Shown: positions 8,617-19,382, counted from the first letter of the stretch. The stretch: DNA of 64,000 nt from an uncultured Prevotellaceae bacterium (GCA_900316645.1 ONDP01000001.1:124001-188000); one strand, 5' to 3'. Notes: a model not told the origin generated them from the sequence alone. Made by a program: numbers and translations.

Positions 8617-10647
8617 TTATTTTAATTCGAGCTCTTTCTGTAGCCTGAGTATTTCATCGCGATACTGTGCGGCCTGCAGGAAATCAAGTTTCTTGGCAGC
8701 TTCTTTCATCAGTCGCGTGGTTTCGGCAATACTCTTTTCCAGTTGCGGACGCGTCATCTGTTGAACGATGGGATCAGCTGCAAAAGCACCTTGTTCCATT
8801 GGTCCGGTATAGGCAGTTTGCTCGTTTCCTCCTGCTTCTTCGCCTTCCGCAAACTGCCGCAGGTCACTCTGTTTGATGGCCTTTTCTATTTGCTTTGGTG
8901 TAATGCCGTGTTCCTCATTATATTTCATCTGCTTCATGCGCCTACGGGCTGTTTCGTCAATGGTCAGTTGCATGGAGGCTGTAATGGTGTCAGCATACAT
9001 AATCACCTTGCCGTTCACGTTTCTTGCTGCACGTCCGGCAGTCTGTGTCAGCGAACGGTGTGAACGCAGGAAACCCTCCTTGTCGGCATCCAATATGGCC
9101 ACCAGCGATACTTCCGGCAAGTCAAGTCCCTCACGTAGCAAATTGACGCCTACCAACACATCGTAGGTCCCGTTTCTCAGATTCTCCAATATCTTTACAC
9201 GGTCCAGTGTAGTTACCTCGCTGTGGATATAGGCTGTCTGAATACCGTTATTAAGCAGGTATTCACTCATTTCCTCAGCCATGCGCTTGGTAAGTGTTGT
9301 CACCAGCACGCGCTCTTTACGATGGGTGCGCGTCACTATCTCGTCCATCAGGTCGTCAATCTGGTTTTCCGTCGGACGAACCTCAATCTCGGGGTCCAAC
9401 AGTCCTGTGGGGCGTATCAGTTGTTCTACAACGACACCTTCTGCTTCGTTCAGCTCATAATCGGCTGGGGTAGCACTGACATAGACCACCTGATTGGTCA
9501 TCTCCTTGAATTCCTCGAAAGTCAGGGGACGGTTGTCGAAGGCTGCAGGCAGTCTGAAGCCGAATTCCACCAGATTCCTCTTACGAGCCCTGTCGCCACC
9601 ATACATAGCACTGATTTGCGGCACACTGACGTGACTCTCGTCAATCATCATCAGATAGTCTTCTGGGAAGAAGTCAAGCAGACAGTAGGGTCGCTCACCG
9701 GCTTGTCGTCCGTCAAAGTATCGGGAATAGTTCTCAATACCCGAACAATGGCCCAGTTCCTTGATCATCTCCATATCATATTCTACGCGTTCCTTGATGC
9801 GCTGGGCCTTGATGCTGTCACCCATTTCCTCGAAGAAAGCCACCTGTTTCACCAGATCGTCCTGAATCTGACGGATGGCAATATTTGTTTGCTCTTGCGA
9901 TGTCATAAACAGGTTAGCAGGATAGAGTTTATACTCCTCAAACGATACCAGACGGTCCATCGTCACAGCATCCAGTTCCTCCAGTGTGTCTATCTCGTCG
10001 TCCCAAAACGTGATACGCAAAATCACCTCACTATAGGCCATTGCCACGTCCACCGTATCACCTTTTACACGGAAGCAGCCACGTTTCAGTTCCAGGTCGT
10101 TCCTGACGTATAGTGCCGCTACCAATTTCCTTAACAATACATTGCGGTCTAAAATCTGTCCCCTGTGTAATTCTATCACATTCTCGTGCAGAGCCACAGG
10201 ACTTCCCATACCGTAAATACATGAAACTGAAGATACAACAATCACATCTTTTCTTCCTGATAGCAAAGCACTTACCGCACGGAGTCTCAATCTATCTATC
10301 TCTTCGTTGATAGCCAGGTCTTTCTCAATGTAAGTATCGGTAGTTGGCAGATAGGCCTCTGGCTGGTAGTAGTCATAATAGCTGACATAATACTCAACGG
10401 CATTCTCTGGGAAGAAACCTTTCATTTCTTCATACAACTGGGCTGCCAGCGTCTTGTTGTGCGACAGAATCAGGGTAGGGCGATTGAGGTTGGCTATCAC
10501 GTTGGCCATTGTAAACGTCTTTCCCGATCCGGTAACGCCCAACAGCACCTGGGCTTTATCGCCCCTCTTCAGTCCGTCGGTCAGTTGTCGGATGGCTTCG
10601 GGCTGGTCGCCCGTCGGCTTGTATTTTGATGTCAATTGAAAGTTCAT
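8617..10647 (-). CDS. uvrB: Excinuclease ABC subunit B
   Basis: DNA-damage recognition helicase of nucleotide excision repair; loads with UvrA and recruits UvrC. 676 aa, usual size. Walker A GVTGSGKT at 37-44; the beta-hairpin region YYDYYQPEAYLP; helicase motifs FLRSHRSLTQTAGRAARN. A C-terminal UVR domain (LEKSIAETTRLMKEAAKKLDF) is expected to bind UvrC. The frame continues upstream to 10845, but the family N-terminus (MNFQLTSKYKPTGDQP) starts at ATG 10647, only 9 nt after a TAACTTTG box, so the mRNA should be almost leaderless. Confidence 0.97.
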   Translation of the reverse strand: MNFQLTSKYKPTGDQPEAIRQLTDGLKRGDKAQVLLGVTGSGKTFTMANVIANLNRPTLILSHNKTLAAQLYEEMKGFFPENAVEYYVSYYDYYQPEAYLPTTDTYIEKDLAINEEIDRLRLRAVSALLSGRKDVIVVSSVSCIYGMGSPVALHENVIELHRGQILDRNVLLRKLVAALYVRNDLELKRGCFRVKGDTVDVAMAYSEVILRITFWDDEIDTLEELDAVTMDRLVSFEEYKLYPANLFMTSQEQTNIAIRQIQDDLVKQVAFFEEMGDSIKAQRIKERVEYDMEMIKELGHCSGIENYSRYFDGRQAGERPYCLLDFFPEDYLMMIDESHVSVPQISAMYGGDRARKRNLVEFGFRLPAAFDNRPLTFEEFKEMTNQVVYVSATPADYELNEAEGVVVEQLIRPTGLLDPEIEVRPTENQIDDLMDEIVTRTHRKERVLVTTLTKRMAEEMSEYLLNNGIQTAYIHSEVTTLDRVKILENLRNGTYDVLVGVNLLREGLDLPEVSLVAILDADKEGFLRSHRSLTQTAGRAARNVNGKVIMYADTITASMQLTIDETARRRMKQMKYNEEHGITPKQIEKAIKQSDLRQFAEGEEAGGNEQTAYTGPMEQGAFAADPIVQQMTRPQLEKSIAETTRLMKEAAKKLDFLQAAQYRDEILRLQKELELK

Positions 10648-10656
10648 AAGGATGGC

Positions 10657-10664
10657 AAAGTTAC
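10657..10664 (-). promoter_or_regulatory. -7 box of uvrB, 9 nt before the ATG
   Basis: TAACTTTG on the minus strand. The transcript start expected a few nt downstream would leave a leader of only a few bases. The -33 match is poor. Confidence 0.6.
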
Positions 10665-10725
10665 GAAAAATCTTCGTAACAAACGTTATAATCATAAGAT
10701 AATTGCTAAAAATCGTTCGTTTTCC

Positions 10726-10756
10726 TTTGTAATTAACGGAAAAATGACTACTTTTG
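10726..10756 (+). promoter_or_regulatory. Promoter of bamD operon
   Basis: TTTG (10726-10729), 19-bp spacer, TACTTTTG (10749-10756); 21 nt before the bamD ATG. Confidence 0.8.
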
Positions 10757-10777
10757 CACGTCAAATTTGATAAAAGA

Positions 10778-11605
10778 ATGAAAAATAGGAATCTGTTATT
10801 ACTCTGTATGGCTGTTTTTTTGAGCAGCTGCGCTTCAGAGTTCAATAAGGTCTATAAGACTGCGGATAACGATTATAAATACGAATATGCCAAGCAATGT
10901 TTCGCTATGGGAAAGTTCCAGCAGGCGAGTTCGTTGCTTCAGGATTTGGTGTTGGTGACCAAGGGTAGGGACCACGCTCAGGAGTGTCTCTATCTGCTGG
11001 GAATGGCTGAATACGGCAATCGCGACTACGAGTCTGCCAGCACCACCTTCAAGAAGTATTATTCCAGTTATCCCAAAGGTATTTTCGCAGAACAGGCTTG
11101 TTTCTACATCGGTCAGTCGCTCTATCGCGGAGCCCCCGAGCCCCGTTTGGATCAGACGCCAACGATAGGAGCCATCAATGCTTATCAGCAGTTCCTCGAC
11201 ATCTATCCCGATTCCGAATTGCGCCCATTGGCTCAGCAGCGTCTCTTTGAGTTGCAGGACAATCTGGTGCAGAAAGAATTCCTTTCCGCTCAGCTCTACT
11301 ACAACCTTGGAGGCTACTTCGGAAACATCAATTCCAATACCGAGAGCAACTACGAGGCCTGCATCATTACTGCCCAGAATGCTCTGAAGAACTATCCCTA
11401 TTCCAAAATCCGCGAGAAATTCTCAGTGCTCATCATGAAGAGTAAGTTCTATTTGGCAGAGAACAGTTCCGAGGAGCGTCGTCTCGATCGTTATCGTGAT
11501 GCCGAGGACGAATGCTATGGCTTCATCAACGAATATCCCGAATCCAAGGAAATCGTGACTGCCGAGAAATTCATTGCCAAGTGCAAGCGTGTTACAGGCG
11601 ATTAA
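10778..11605 (+). CDS. bamD: Outer-membrane assembly lipoprotein BamD
   Basis: Lipoprotein of the BAM complex, which inserts beta-barrel proteins into the outer membrane from the periplasmic side. 275 aa. Lipoprotein signal with lipobox FLSSC (lipidated Cys18). TPR-like repeats follow, e.g. AKQCFAMGKFQQASSLLQDL and the YNLGGYF and YESASTTFKKYY segments. ATG 10778 is chosen because it gives a clean lipoprotein signal and lies after a TTTG/TACTTTTG promoter. It heads an operon with the omega-like gene (37-bp gap) and the DUF4293 gene. Confidence 0.92.
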   Translation: MKNRNLLLLCMAVFLSSCASEFNKVYKTADNDYKYEYAKQCFAMGKFQQASSLLQDLVLVTKGRDHAQECLYLLGMAEYGNRDYESASTTFKKYYSSYPKGIFAEQACFYIGQSLYRGAPEPRLDQTPTIGAINAYQQFLDIYPDSELRPLAQQRLFELQDNLVQKEFLSAQLYYNLGGYFGNINSNTESNYEACIITAQNALKNYPYSKIREKFSVLIMKSKFYLAENSSEERRLDRYRDAEDECYGFINEYPESKEIVTAEKFIAKCKRVTGD

Positions 11606-11642
11606 TTATTATAATGTATATAGTTAAAATTGCAAATATAAA

Positions 11643-11987
11643 ATGGATTACAAGAAATCAAAAGCACCAGTTAACACAGTGACCCGCAACATCATGGACC
11701 TCTGTGAAGAAACGGGAAACATTTACGAGAGTGTCGCTATCATTTCCAAGCGAGCTAACCAAATTAGTATTCAGATTAAGGAAGACCTGAGCAAGAAATT
11801 GGCTGAGTTTGCTTCTTATAACGATTCTTTGGAGGAAGTCTTCGAGAACCGCGAACAGATTGAGATTTCACGTTATTACGAGAAACTCCCCAAACCTTCT
11901 CTGCTGGCTACCCAGGAATTCATCGAGGATAAGGTTTATTGGCGTGATCCTGTGCGCGAGCAGAGTTATCAGGAGGATATGTTCTGA
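11643..11987 (+). CDS. rpoZ: RNA polymerase omega-like subunit (Bacteroidetes type)
   Basis: 114 aa. The N-terminal part (residues about 8-55: NTVTRNIMDLCEETGNIYES, then AIISKRANQI) matches the diverged omega family of Bacteroidetes, which helps assemble and stabilise RNA polymerase. The C-terminal part (EKLPKPSLLATQEFIEDKVYWRDP) is typical of this clade. The assignment is from memory of the family and gene order (bamD - omega - DUF4293). The next gene starts 2 bp after its stop. Confidence 0.82.
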   Translation: MDYKKSKAPVNTVTRNIMDLCEETGNIYESVAIISKRANQISIQIKEDLSKKLAEFASYNDSLEEVFENREQIEISRYYEKLPKPSLLATQEFIEDKVYWRDPVREQSYQEDMF

Positions 11988-11989
11988 TT

Positions 11990-12442
11990 ATGATACAGCG
12001 TAAGCAAACTATTTTCCTCTTTTTGGCTGCTGTCATCGGCATACTTTCTATGTGTATGCAGTTGGCAACAGTTTCTTTTGAGGGGCTCACCACCTACCGC
12101 ATCTTCAGTCTTTGGGCAATAGGGCAGAGTGGGGCACACACCTTCATTCCCTGTCCGTTGTTCATCCTGATGCTGCTGTCAACCACCCTGAGTGTCGTCA
12201 CTATTTTCCTCTATAAGCGTCGTCCTCTCCAGGCGAAGCTTTGCATGGTCAATATCTTCATCATGGTACTGTGGTTCCTCTCGATGATTGTGGTCAGCAA
12301 GCAGTTGGCACCTGATGCCATGAATTTCCATCTGGAGATGGCGTCGTCGTTCCCTGCCGTTGTGGCTATTTTGCTTTTCATGGCGCGTAAGGGCATCTTG
12401 GCTGACGAACGCCTCGTCAGAGCTGCTGATAGAATTAGGTAA
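11990..12442 (+). CDS. DUF4293 membrane protein
   Basis: 150 aa with four hydrophobic segments (about residues 7-27, 50-72, 80-103 and 118-132) and the family-typical MIQRKQT start. Inner-membrane protein of unknown function found in Bacteroidetes next to the omega-like gene. The start lies 2 bp after the preceding stop, so translation is probably coupled. A hairpin terminator follows. Confidence 0.85.
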   Translation: MIQRKQTIFLFLAAVIGILSMCMQLATVSFEGLTTYRIFSLWAIGQSGAHTFIPCPLFILMLLSTTLSVVTIFLYKRRPLQAKLCMVNIFIMVLWFLSMIVVSKQLAPDAMNFHLEMASSFPAVVAILLFMARKGILADERLVRAADRIR

Positions 12443-12462
12443 ACGCGTCACATAACAAAAAA

Positions 12463-12505
12463 AATCCCTCCCGAGGTTGAATCCTTAGGAGGAATTTTTA
12501 TTTTT
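12463..12505. terminator. Shared bidirectional terminator DUF4293 / valS
   Basis: Arms 12463-12471 and 12488-12496 form a 9-bp stem with one mismatch. A-rich sequence on the left and TTTTTATTTTT on the right give T tracts in both directions, serving the convergent bamD operon and valS. Confidence 0.8.
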
Positions 12506-12514
12506 CAACAGACT

Positions 12515-15223
<2,709 letters not shown>

Positions 15224-15246
15224 ATACCTTATTAAATAATTGGCGG

Positions 15247-15254
15247 CAAAGTTA
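15247..15254 (-). promoter_or_regulatory. -7 box of valS
   Basis: TAACTTTG on the minus strand; a TTTT sits where the -33 TTTG is expected (complement of 15275-15278). Confidence 0.6.
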
Positions 15255-15416
15255 CAAATTTTCTCTGAATTAGTAAAATTATTGGCCCAGAATCTTACAC
15301 TTTTCTTATCTGCAATGCTCTGCTGGGACTACAAAACGATGTCATCCTGCCAGAAACAAAAAGGGAGAGGGGTTGGGGAGAGGCTTTGGAGAGGGACGGC
15401 TCTTTTGTGTACTTTA

Positions 15417-15473
15417 ATAACCCATCCTTATCGCGCAATAAGGGCATGTTATTGACTGATAAGGACGGGTTAT
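15417..15473. repeat. Nested inverted repeat (57 nt)
   Basis: Outer arms 15417-15432 and 15458-15473 pair at 15 of 16 positions. Inner arms CAATAA (15436-15441) and TTATTG (15449-15454) pair perfectly around a 7-nt loop. No T tract follows on either strand, so it is not an ordinary terminator. Confidence 0.75.
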
Positions 15474-15479
15474 CGGGGA

Positions 15480-15569
15480 TTACTTCAACAGCAGATCACA
15501 CAGGTCGGTGTTGGGCGGATTGTGCGTCCACCCCTTTGACTCTAATTGATATCGATAATCTGTATTCAT
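15480..15569 (-). pseudogene. N-terminal fragment of a mobile-element-type protein (tentative)
   Basis: A 29-codon frame from ATG 15569 (MNTDYRYQLESKG...) ending in a stop. The first dozen residues resemble, from memory only, the N-terminus of Bacteroidales plasmid or element proteins with a primase-like zinc finger. The expected cysteine motifs are absent, so if the resemblance holds it is a truncated relic. Could equally be chance. Confidence 0.3.
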
Positions 15570-15612
15570 AATTTCTTTTGTTATTTTTGATGATTCTGTA
15601 AGCGGATTTCTT

Positions 15613-15657
15613 GGATTTGGGATTGCACTTATATATATATGTGCAATCCACAAATCC
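15613..15657. repeat. 45-bp near-perfect palindrome
   Basis: GGATTTG-GGATTGCAC (15613-15628) pairs with GTGCAATCC-A-CAAATCC (15641-15657), with one bulged base. The centre TTATATATATAT is itself self-complementary apart from one T-T pair. It could extrude as a cruciform. Confidence 0.8.
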
Positions 15658-15675
15658 ATTAAATCTATACGCATT

Positions 15676-15810
15676 TCAGAATGGCAGAGCTGTTTCTGGT
15701 GAAACCGTAATATTCTTGTCAGCTTCATAGAGCGTCTTTTCTGCTATCTGACGGTTTAAGAACTTATATACAGTGTTACGCTCCACCTCAAACTTCTTAA
15801 CCAGTATCCT
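15676..15810 (-). pseudogene. C-terminal gene fragment with helix-turn-helix look
   Basis: 44 codons without a start codon, directly preceded by an in-frame stop. The translation (LVKKFEVERNTVYKFLNRQ... ending ALPF) reads like real protein and the first part resembles a helix-turn-helix. Parent family not recognised. Probably the tail of a lost gene. Confidence 0.35.
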
Positions 15811-15858
15811 TTAAACTTAAAAGAGGTAAAAGATTCAAATTTTTTCCCTTTTTTCCGC

Positions 15859-15887
15859 TTTGGTTTCGCTAAAAATTCGTACATTTG
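15859..15887 (+). promoter_or_regulatory. Promoter of the GH35-like gene
   Basis: TTTG (15859-15862), 17-bp spacer, TACATTTG (15880-15887), 47 nt before the ATG. Confidence 0.6.
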
Positions 15888-15934
15888 CCAGAGCATAGAT
15901 ATCTAACCATTCATAGCATAACGATAACATCAAG

Positions 15935-17647
15935 ATGAAAAAAACTGTTTTTATATTATTGGCGAGCGTTTTACCACTGCTGCTCTCAGGTCAGCCACGA
16001 CTGGAACATCGCGGCAACGGTAGTGCAAGGATTGTTGCCAACGGCAATCCGATGCTGATGATTGGGGGCGAAATGGGCAATTCGTCAGCCTCGGTGCCAG
16101 AGGATGTGAAGCGCCACTTCTCACATCTTCATCAGATGGGGCTCAACACCGTGCTCGTTCCTCTGTCGTGGGAACTGGTGGAACCACAGGAAGGGAAATT
16201 CGACATGAGTTCGCTCGACACCATCCTGGCAGAGGCAGGGCACAACGAACTGAAAGTGGTGCTACTGTGGTTCGGTGCCTGGAAAAACTCGATGAGCTGC
16301 TATGCCCCGGAATGGTTCAAGCGCGACGTGAAGCGTTTCCCCCGTGCCCATACTGCCGAAGGGAAACCCGTTGAGGAAGCCTCGTCGCTCAGCAAAAACG
16401 TGCTGGAGGCCGACAAGCGCGCCTTCTGCCGCGTGATGGAGCATCTGCGCGACCATGATGCTCAGCAACAAACGGTTGTCATGGTGCAGGTGGAAAACGA
16501 GATTGGCATGATAGAGGTGGCTCGCGACTATTCTGCTGATGCCACACGAATGTACCATAGTGCTGTGCCCCGACAACTCACTGACTATCTTAGGAAAAAT
16601 CATGAATCGCTGCATCCCTATCTGAATGAAAAACTAAAGGCCAATGGCGCGAAACCGACAGCCACCTGGGCGCAAATGTTTGGTGACGACAGTTATGCAG
16701 AGGAGATTTTCCAAACGTGGACTTATGCCAAATATGTTGAGCAGATAGCCCAGGCTGGTCGCACCATTTATAACCTGCCGATGTATGTCAATGTAGCACT
16801 CGACAGCCGCAATCGCAAGCCCGGACAATATCCCTCGGGCGGACCGCTGGCACATCTCATCGACCTGTGGCATTGCGCCGCACCATCCATCGACGTGCTG
16901 GGCGTTGACATCTACGACAAGGGCATCAAGTCGTGGCTGGAGAAATACCACTTACCCAACAATCCGCTCTTCGTCCCCGAGATACGCCTGGAGGACAAGG
17001 ACGCCATGTATGCCCTCTATGCCTTTGGTCATCACGGTGCTATGGGTTTCTGTCCGTTCAGCATTGAGGACTATCCGCTCACCAAGGCGTCGAATGCTAA
17101 CGACTGGAAGCAGATGGACCTGTCGCAAGACGACCAGCTGAATGCCTTTTCCGCTGTCGGCACATCGCAATCGCCCCTGGTTGCGGCATACCATTTGTTG
17201 CGCCAGGCTGAGCCGTTGATGCTTGAGCGCCAAGGCACAAAGGACATGGATGGCGTGCTTCTGGATAACGAACAGCGAACAGCCGAAATAGTGACTCCCG
17301 ACGGTATCCGACTCACCGTGAAACATAGCTATAGCCTCGGTTGGGAACCGGGTGCCAAGGATGCGGAATGGCCCGAAGCAGCCTGCATCATCCTAAGGCT
17401 TGGCAAGGAGGATTATCTGGTAGTAGGGAGTGGGGTAGTGATTACCTTTTCTCCTGCACAGTCGTCGGCAAAATGGCAGAAAGGCGACCAATGCATCGGT
17501 TTGGCAAAATGCGAGCAAGTGACGATTGCCGACGGCAAGCAGCACATCGTCCGACACCTGAATGGCGACCAGACCCACCAGGGCCGTCATGTTCGCATTC
17601 CCGTAGGCTCATTCCAGATACAGCATTTCAGATTGTATAGATATTAA
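15935..17647 (+). CDS. Secreted GH35/GH42-like glycoside hydrolase (DUF5597-type tail)
   Basis: 570 aa with a signal peptide ending near residue 19-20. TIM-barrel glycosidase of clan GH-A, beta-galactosidase-like. The predicted acid/base is Glu189 in VQVENEIG and the nucleophile Glu349 in FVPEIR. The C-terminal 150 residues are beta-rich and resemble the DUF5597 domain found behind this barrel in Bacteroidetes. Likely acts in the periplasm on oligosaccharide side chains. Substrate not determinable. No SusC/SusD genes are near, so it is not in a typical polysaccharide utilisation locus. Its codon use appears somewhat more GC-rich than its flanks. Confidence 0.82.
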   Translation: MKKTVFILLASVLPLLLSGQPRLEHRGNGSARIVANGNPMLMIGGEMGNSSASVPEDVKRHFSHLHQMGLNTVLVPLSWELVEPQEGKFDMSSLDTILAEAGHNELKVVLLWFGAWKNSMSCYAPEWFKRDVKRFPRAHTAEGKPVEEASSLSKNVLEADKRAFCRVMEHLRDHDAQQQTVVMVQVENEIGMIEVARDYSADATRMYHSAVPRQLTDYLRKNHESLHPYLNEKLKANGAKPTATWAQMFGDDSYAEEIFQTWTYAKYVEQIAQAGRTIYNLPMYVNVALDSRNRKPGQYPSGGPLAHLIDLWHCAAPSIDVLGVDIYDKGIKSWLEKYHLPNNPLFVPEIRLEDKDAMYALYAFGHHGAMGFCPFSIEDYPLTKASNANDWKQMDLSQDDQLNAFSAVGTSQSPLVAAYHLLRQAEPLMLERQGTKDMDGVLLDNEQRTAEIVTPDGIRLTVKHSYSLGWEPGAKDAEWPEAACIILRLGKEDYLVVGSGVVITFSPAQSSAKWQKGDQCIGLAKCEQVTIADGKQHIVRHLNGDQTHQGRHVRIPVGSFQIQHFRLYRY

Positions 17648-17654
17648 TCAATAA

Positions 17655-17672
17655 AACTAAATATATTTAGTT
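17655..17672. repeat. Perfect 18-bp AT-rich palindrome
   Basis: AACTAAATA/TATTTAGTT without a loop, just after the GH35-like stop and 40 bp before the truA -7 box. Could end transcription weakly (AAAATTTT follows) or bind a dimeric regulator. Confidence 0.55.
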
Positions 17673-17711
17673 AAAATTTTGGTAAGATAGTGCTGTTTAA
17701 GTAATTATTAG

Positions 17712-17719
17712 TATTTTTG
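17712..17719 (+). promoter_or_regulatory. -7 box of truA
   Basis: TATTTTTG, 12 nt before the truA ATG. No TTTG at normal spacing. Confidence 0.5.
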
Positions 17720-17731
17720 CACCCGGAAAAG

Positions 17732-18460
17732 ATGAGATATTTTATCTGGTTTAACTACGACGGAACTAACTACCACGGGTGGCAATTGCAGCCGAACGGT
17801 AATACGGTGCAGGCAGAACTGCAACGAGGATTGACGTTGTTGCTGCGCGAGGAAATAACCGTAACTGGCGCAGGACGGACTGACACTGGGGTCCATGCCC
17901 GCGAGATGGCTGCCCATTTCGATACTGAAGCGGTGTTCGACGAAGCTGAACTGACTAAGAAAATGAATGGTGTGCTGCCACAGGACATCAGTGTGCGCAA
18001 AGTGGAGCAGGTGAGCCCCGATATGCATGCACGATTCTCGGCTAAGGCCCGCACTTACCATTATTATATACATACACGCAAAAACCCGTTCCTGAGGCAT
18101 TTCTCGCTGGAACTGCACTATCAGCTGGACTTCCCACTGATGAACGAGGCGGGGCGCATACTGATGGAGTATGACGACTTCGGGGCTTTCTGCAAAGCTG
18201 GCAGCGATGTGAAGACAACCATCTGTCACGTGACGGCTGCACAGTGGCATCAGACTGCCGAAGATGCGTGGTATTTTGAGATAACAGCCAACCGTTTCCT
18301 TCGCAACATGGTGAGGGCGGTGGTAGGCACTTTGATAGAAGTGGGTCGGCACAGAATGACGCTCGACGAGTTCCGACAAGTGATAGAAGGTGGGCGCCGC
18401 ACACAGGCTGGTGAATCGATGCCGGCACTGGCATTATGTTTAGAAAAGGTAGAGTATTGA
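17732..18460 (+). CDS. truA: tRNA pseudouridine synthase A
   Basis: Makes pseudouridine 38-40 in the tRNA anticodon stem-loop. 242 aa, normal length. Catalytic motif GAGRTDTGVHA with Asp51. Also YDGTNYHGWQ at the N-terminus and RFLRNMVRAVVGTL near the C-terminus. ATG 17732 is preferred over an upstream TTG at 17717, which lies inside the promoter box. The DMT transporter starts 1 bp after its stop, so the two are coupled. Confidence 0.96.
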   Translation: MRYFIWFNYDGTNYHGWQLQPNGNTVQAELQRGLTLLLREEITVTGAGRTDTGVHAREMAAHFDTEAVFDEAELTKKMNGVLPQDISVRKVEQVSPDMHARFSAKARTYHYYIHTRKNPFLRHFSLELHYQLDFPLMNEAGRILMEYDDFGAFCKAGSDVKTTICHVTAAQWHQTAEDAWYFEITANRFLRNMVRAVVGTLIEVGRHRMTLDEFRQVIEGGRRTQAGESMPALALCLEKVEY

Positions 18461-18461
18461 A

Positions 18462-19382
18462 ATGACGTGGTTATTGTTAGCATTCGCATCTGCAGCATTA
18501 TTAGGTTGTTATGACACGCTGAAGAAAGTGGCTCTAAAGGATAACGCTGTTATCCCCGTGCTGTTCTTCAACACGTTGTTCTCGTCGTTGATTTTCCTGC
18601 CATTGATTCTTCTGAGCGGTGCTACGAATGTGCTTGACGATAGTATTTTCCATGTAGGCAGTGGCGGATGGGAGATGCACAAATACATAGTGTTGAAGGC
18701 CATATTGGTGCTGTCGAGTTGGATTCTCGGCTATTTCGCAATGAAAAACCTGCCACTGACCATCGTCGGCCCTATCAATGCCACCCGACCTGTGATGGTG
18801 CTGGTGGGTGCGCTGCTGGTTTTCGGCGAGCGGCTGAACGGTTGGCAATGGGCTGGTGTGCTGATGGCCATCCTCTCGTATTTCCTGCTTCGCAAAAGCG
18901 GAAAGAAGGAGGGCATCGACTTCCGGCACGACAAATGGATTTATATGACCATCGGTGCTGCGGTGTTAGGAGCAGTCAGCGGACTGTACGACAAATTCCT
19001 GATGGCTCCGGCAGACCAGGACGGGGTAGGGCTCGACCGCATGATGGTGCAGTCGTGGTTCACGATATACCAATGTGGCATCATGGCTGTTTTGGTGGCA
19101 GTGATGTGGTGGCCTAAGCACCACACGACCACTCCTTTCCACTGGTCGTGGGCAATCATCGGCGTCAGCATTTTCCTGTCGGCAGCCGACTTTATGTATT
19201 TCTATTCGCTGTCCATCCCCGATGCGATGATTAGCGTGGTGTCGATGGTGCGACGCGGTAGTGTCATTGTCAGCTTCATATTCGGCGTCATGCTGTTTCA
19301 TGAGAAGAATCTACGTGCCAAGGCACTCGACCTGGCATTGATGTTGCTGGGACTGCTGTTCCTGTTTATCGGTTCGGAATAA
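18462..19382 (+). CDS. DMT/EamA-family inner-membrane transporter
   Basis: 306 aa with about ten hydrophobic helices in two EamA-like halves (the first about 1-145, the second about 155-305), separated by a basic loop (RKSGKKEG). PINATRPV in helix 4 and the matching SMVRRGSV in the second half are typical paired positions. Probably exports or takes up a small metabolite; substrate unknown. Cotranslated with truA (1-bp gap). Confidence 0.85.
   Translation: MTWLLLAFASAALLGCYDTLKKVALKDNAVIPVLFFNTLFSSLIFLPLILLSGATNVLDDSIFHVGSGGWEMHKYIVLKAILVLSSWILGYFAMKNLPLTIVGPINATRPVMVLVGALLVFGERLNGWQWAGVLMAILSYFLLRKSGKKEGIDFRHDKWIYMTIGAAVLGAVSGLYDKFLMAPADQDGVGLDRMMVQSWFTIYQCGIMAVLVAVMWWPKHHTTTPFHWSWAIIGVSIFLSAADFMYFYSLSIPDAMISVVSMVRRGSVIVSFIFGVMLFHEKNLRAKALDLALMLLGLLFLFIGSE

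Larger units (their letters stand above)
15255..15879. other. Gene-poor island with palindromes and gene relics
   Basis: About 600 bp between valS and the GH35-like gene. It holds a G-rich tract (15363-15395), a 57-nt nested hairpin (15417-15473), a 45-bp near-perfect palindrome (15613-15657) and two short minus-strand coding relics (15480-15569 and 15676-15810). No intact gene. It looks like the eroded remains of an inserted element; that reading is inference. Confidence 0.55.

Noticed and set aside
9223..10113. 296-codon plus-strand frame opposite uvrB
   Set aside because: Antisense shadow of uvrB, no recognisable domain.
10648..10845. Upstream extension of the uvrB frame by 66 codons
   Set aside because: The UvrB family N-terminus starts at ATG 10647, the extension crosses the TAACTTTG promoter box and the divergent bamD promoter and start, and its composition is not UvrB-like.
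15417..15473. Integron attC site
   Set aside because: The double-stem shape is similar, but the required core sequences (RYYYAAC and GTTRRRY in proper place) are not present and no cassette structure exists.
15935..17647. Polysaccharide utilisation locus around the GH35-like gene
   Set aside because: No SusC, SusD, sensor or further glycosidase genes are next to it.
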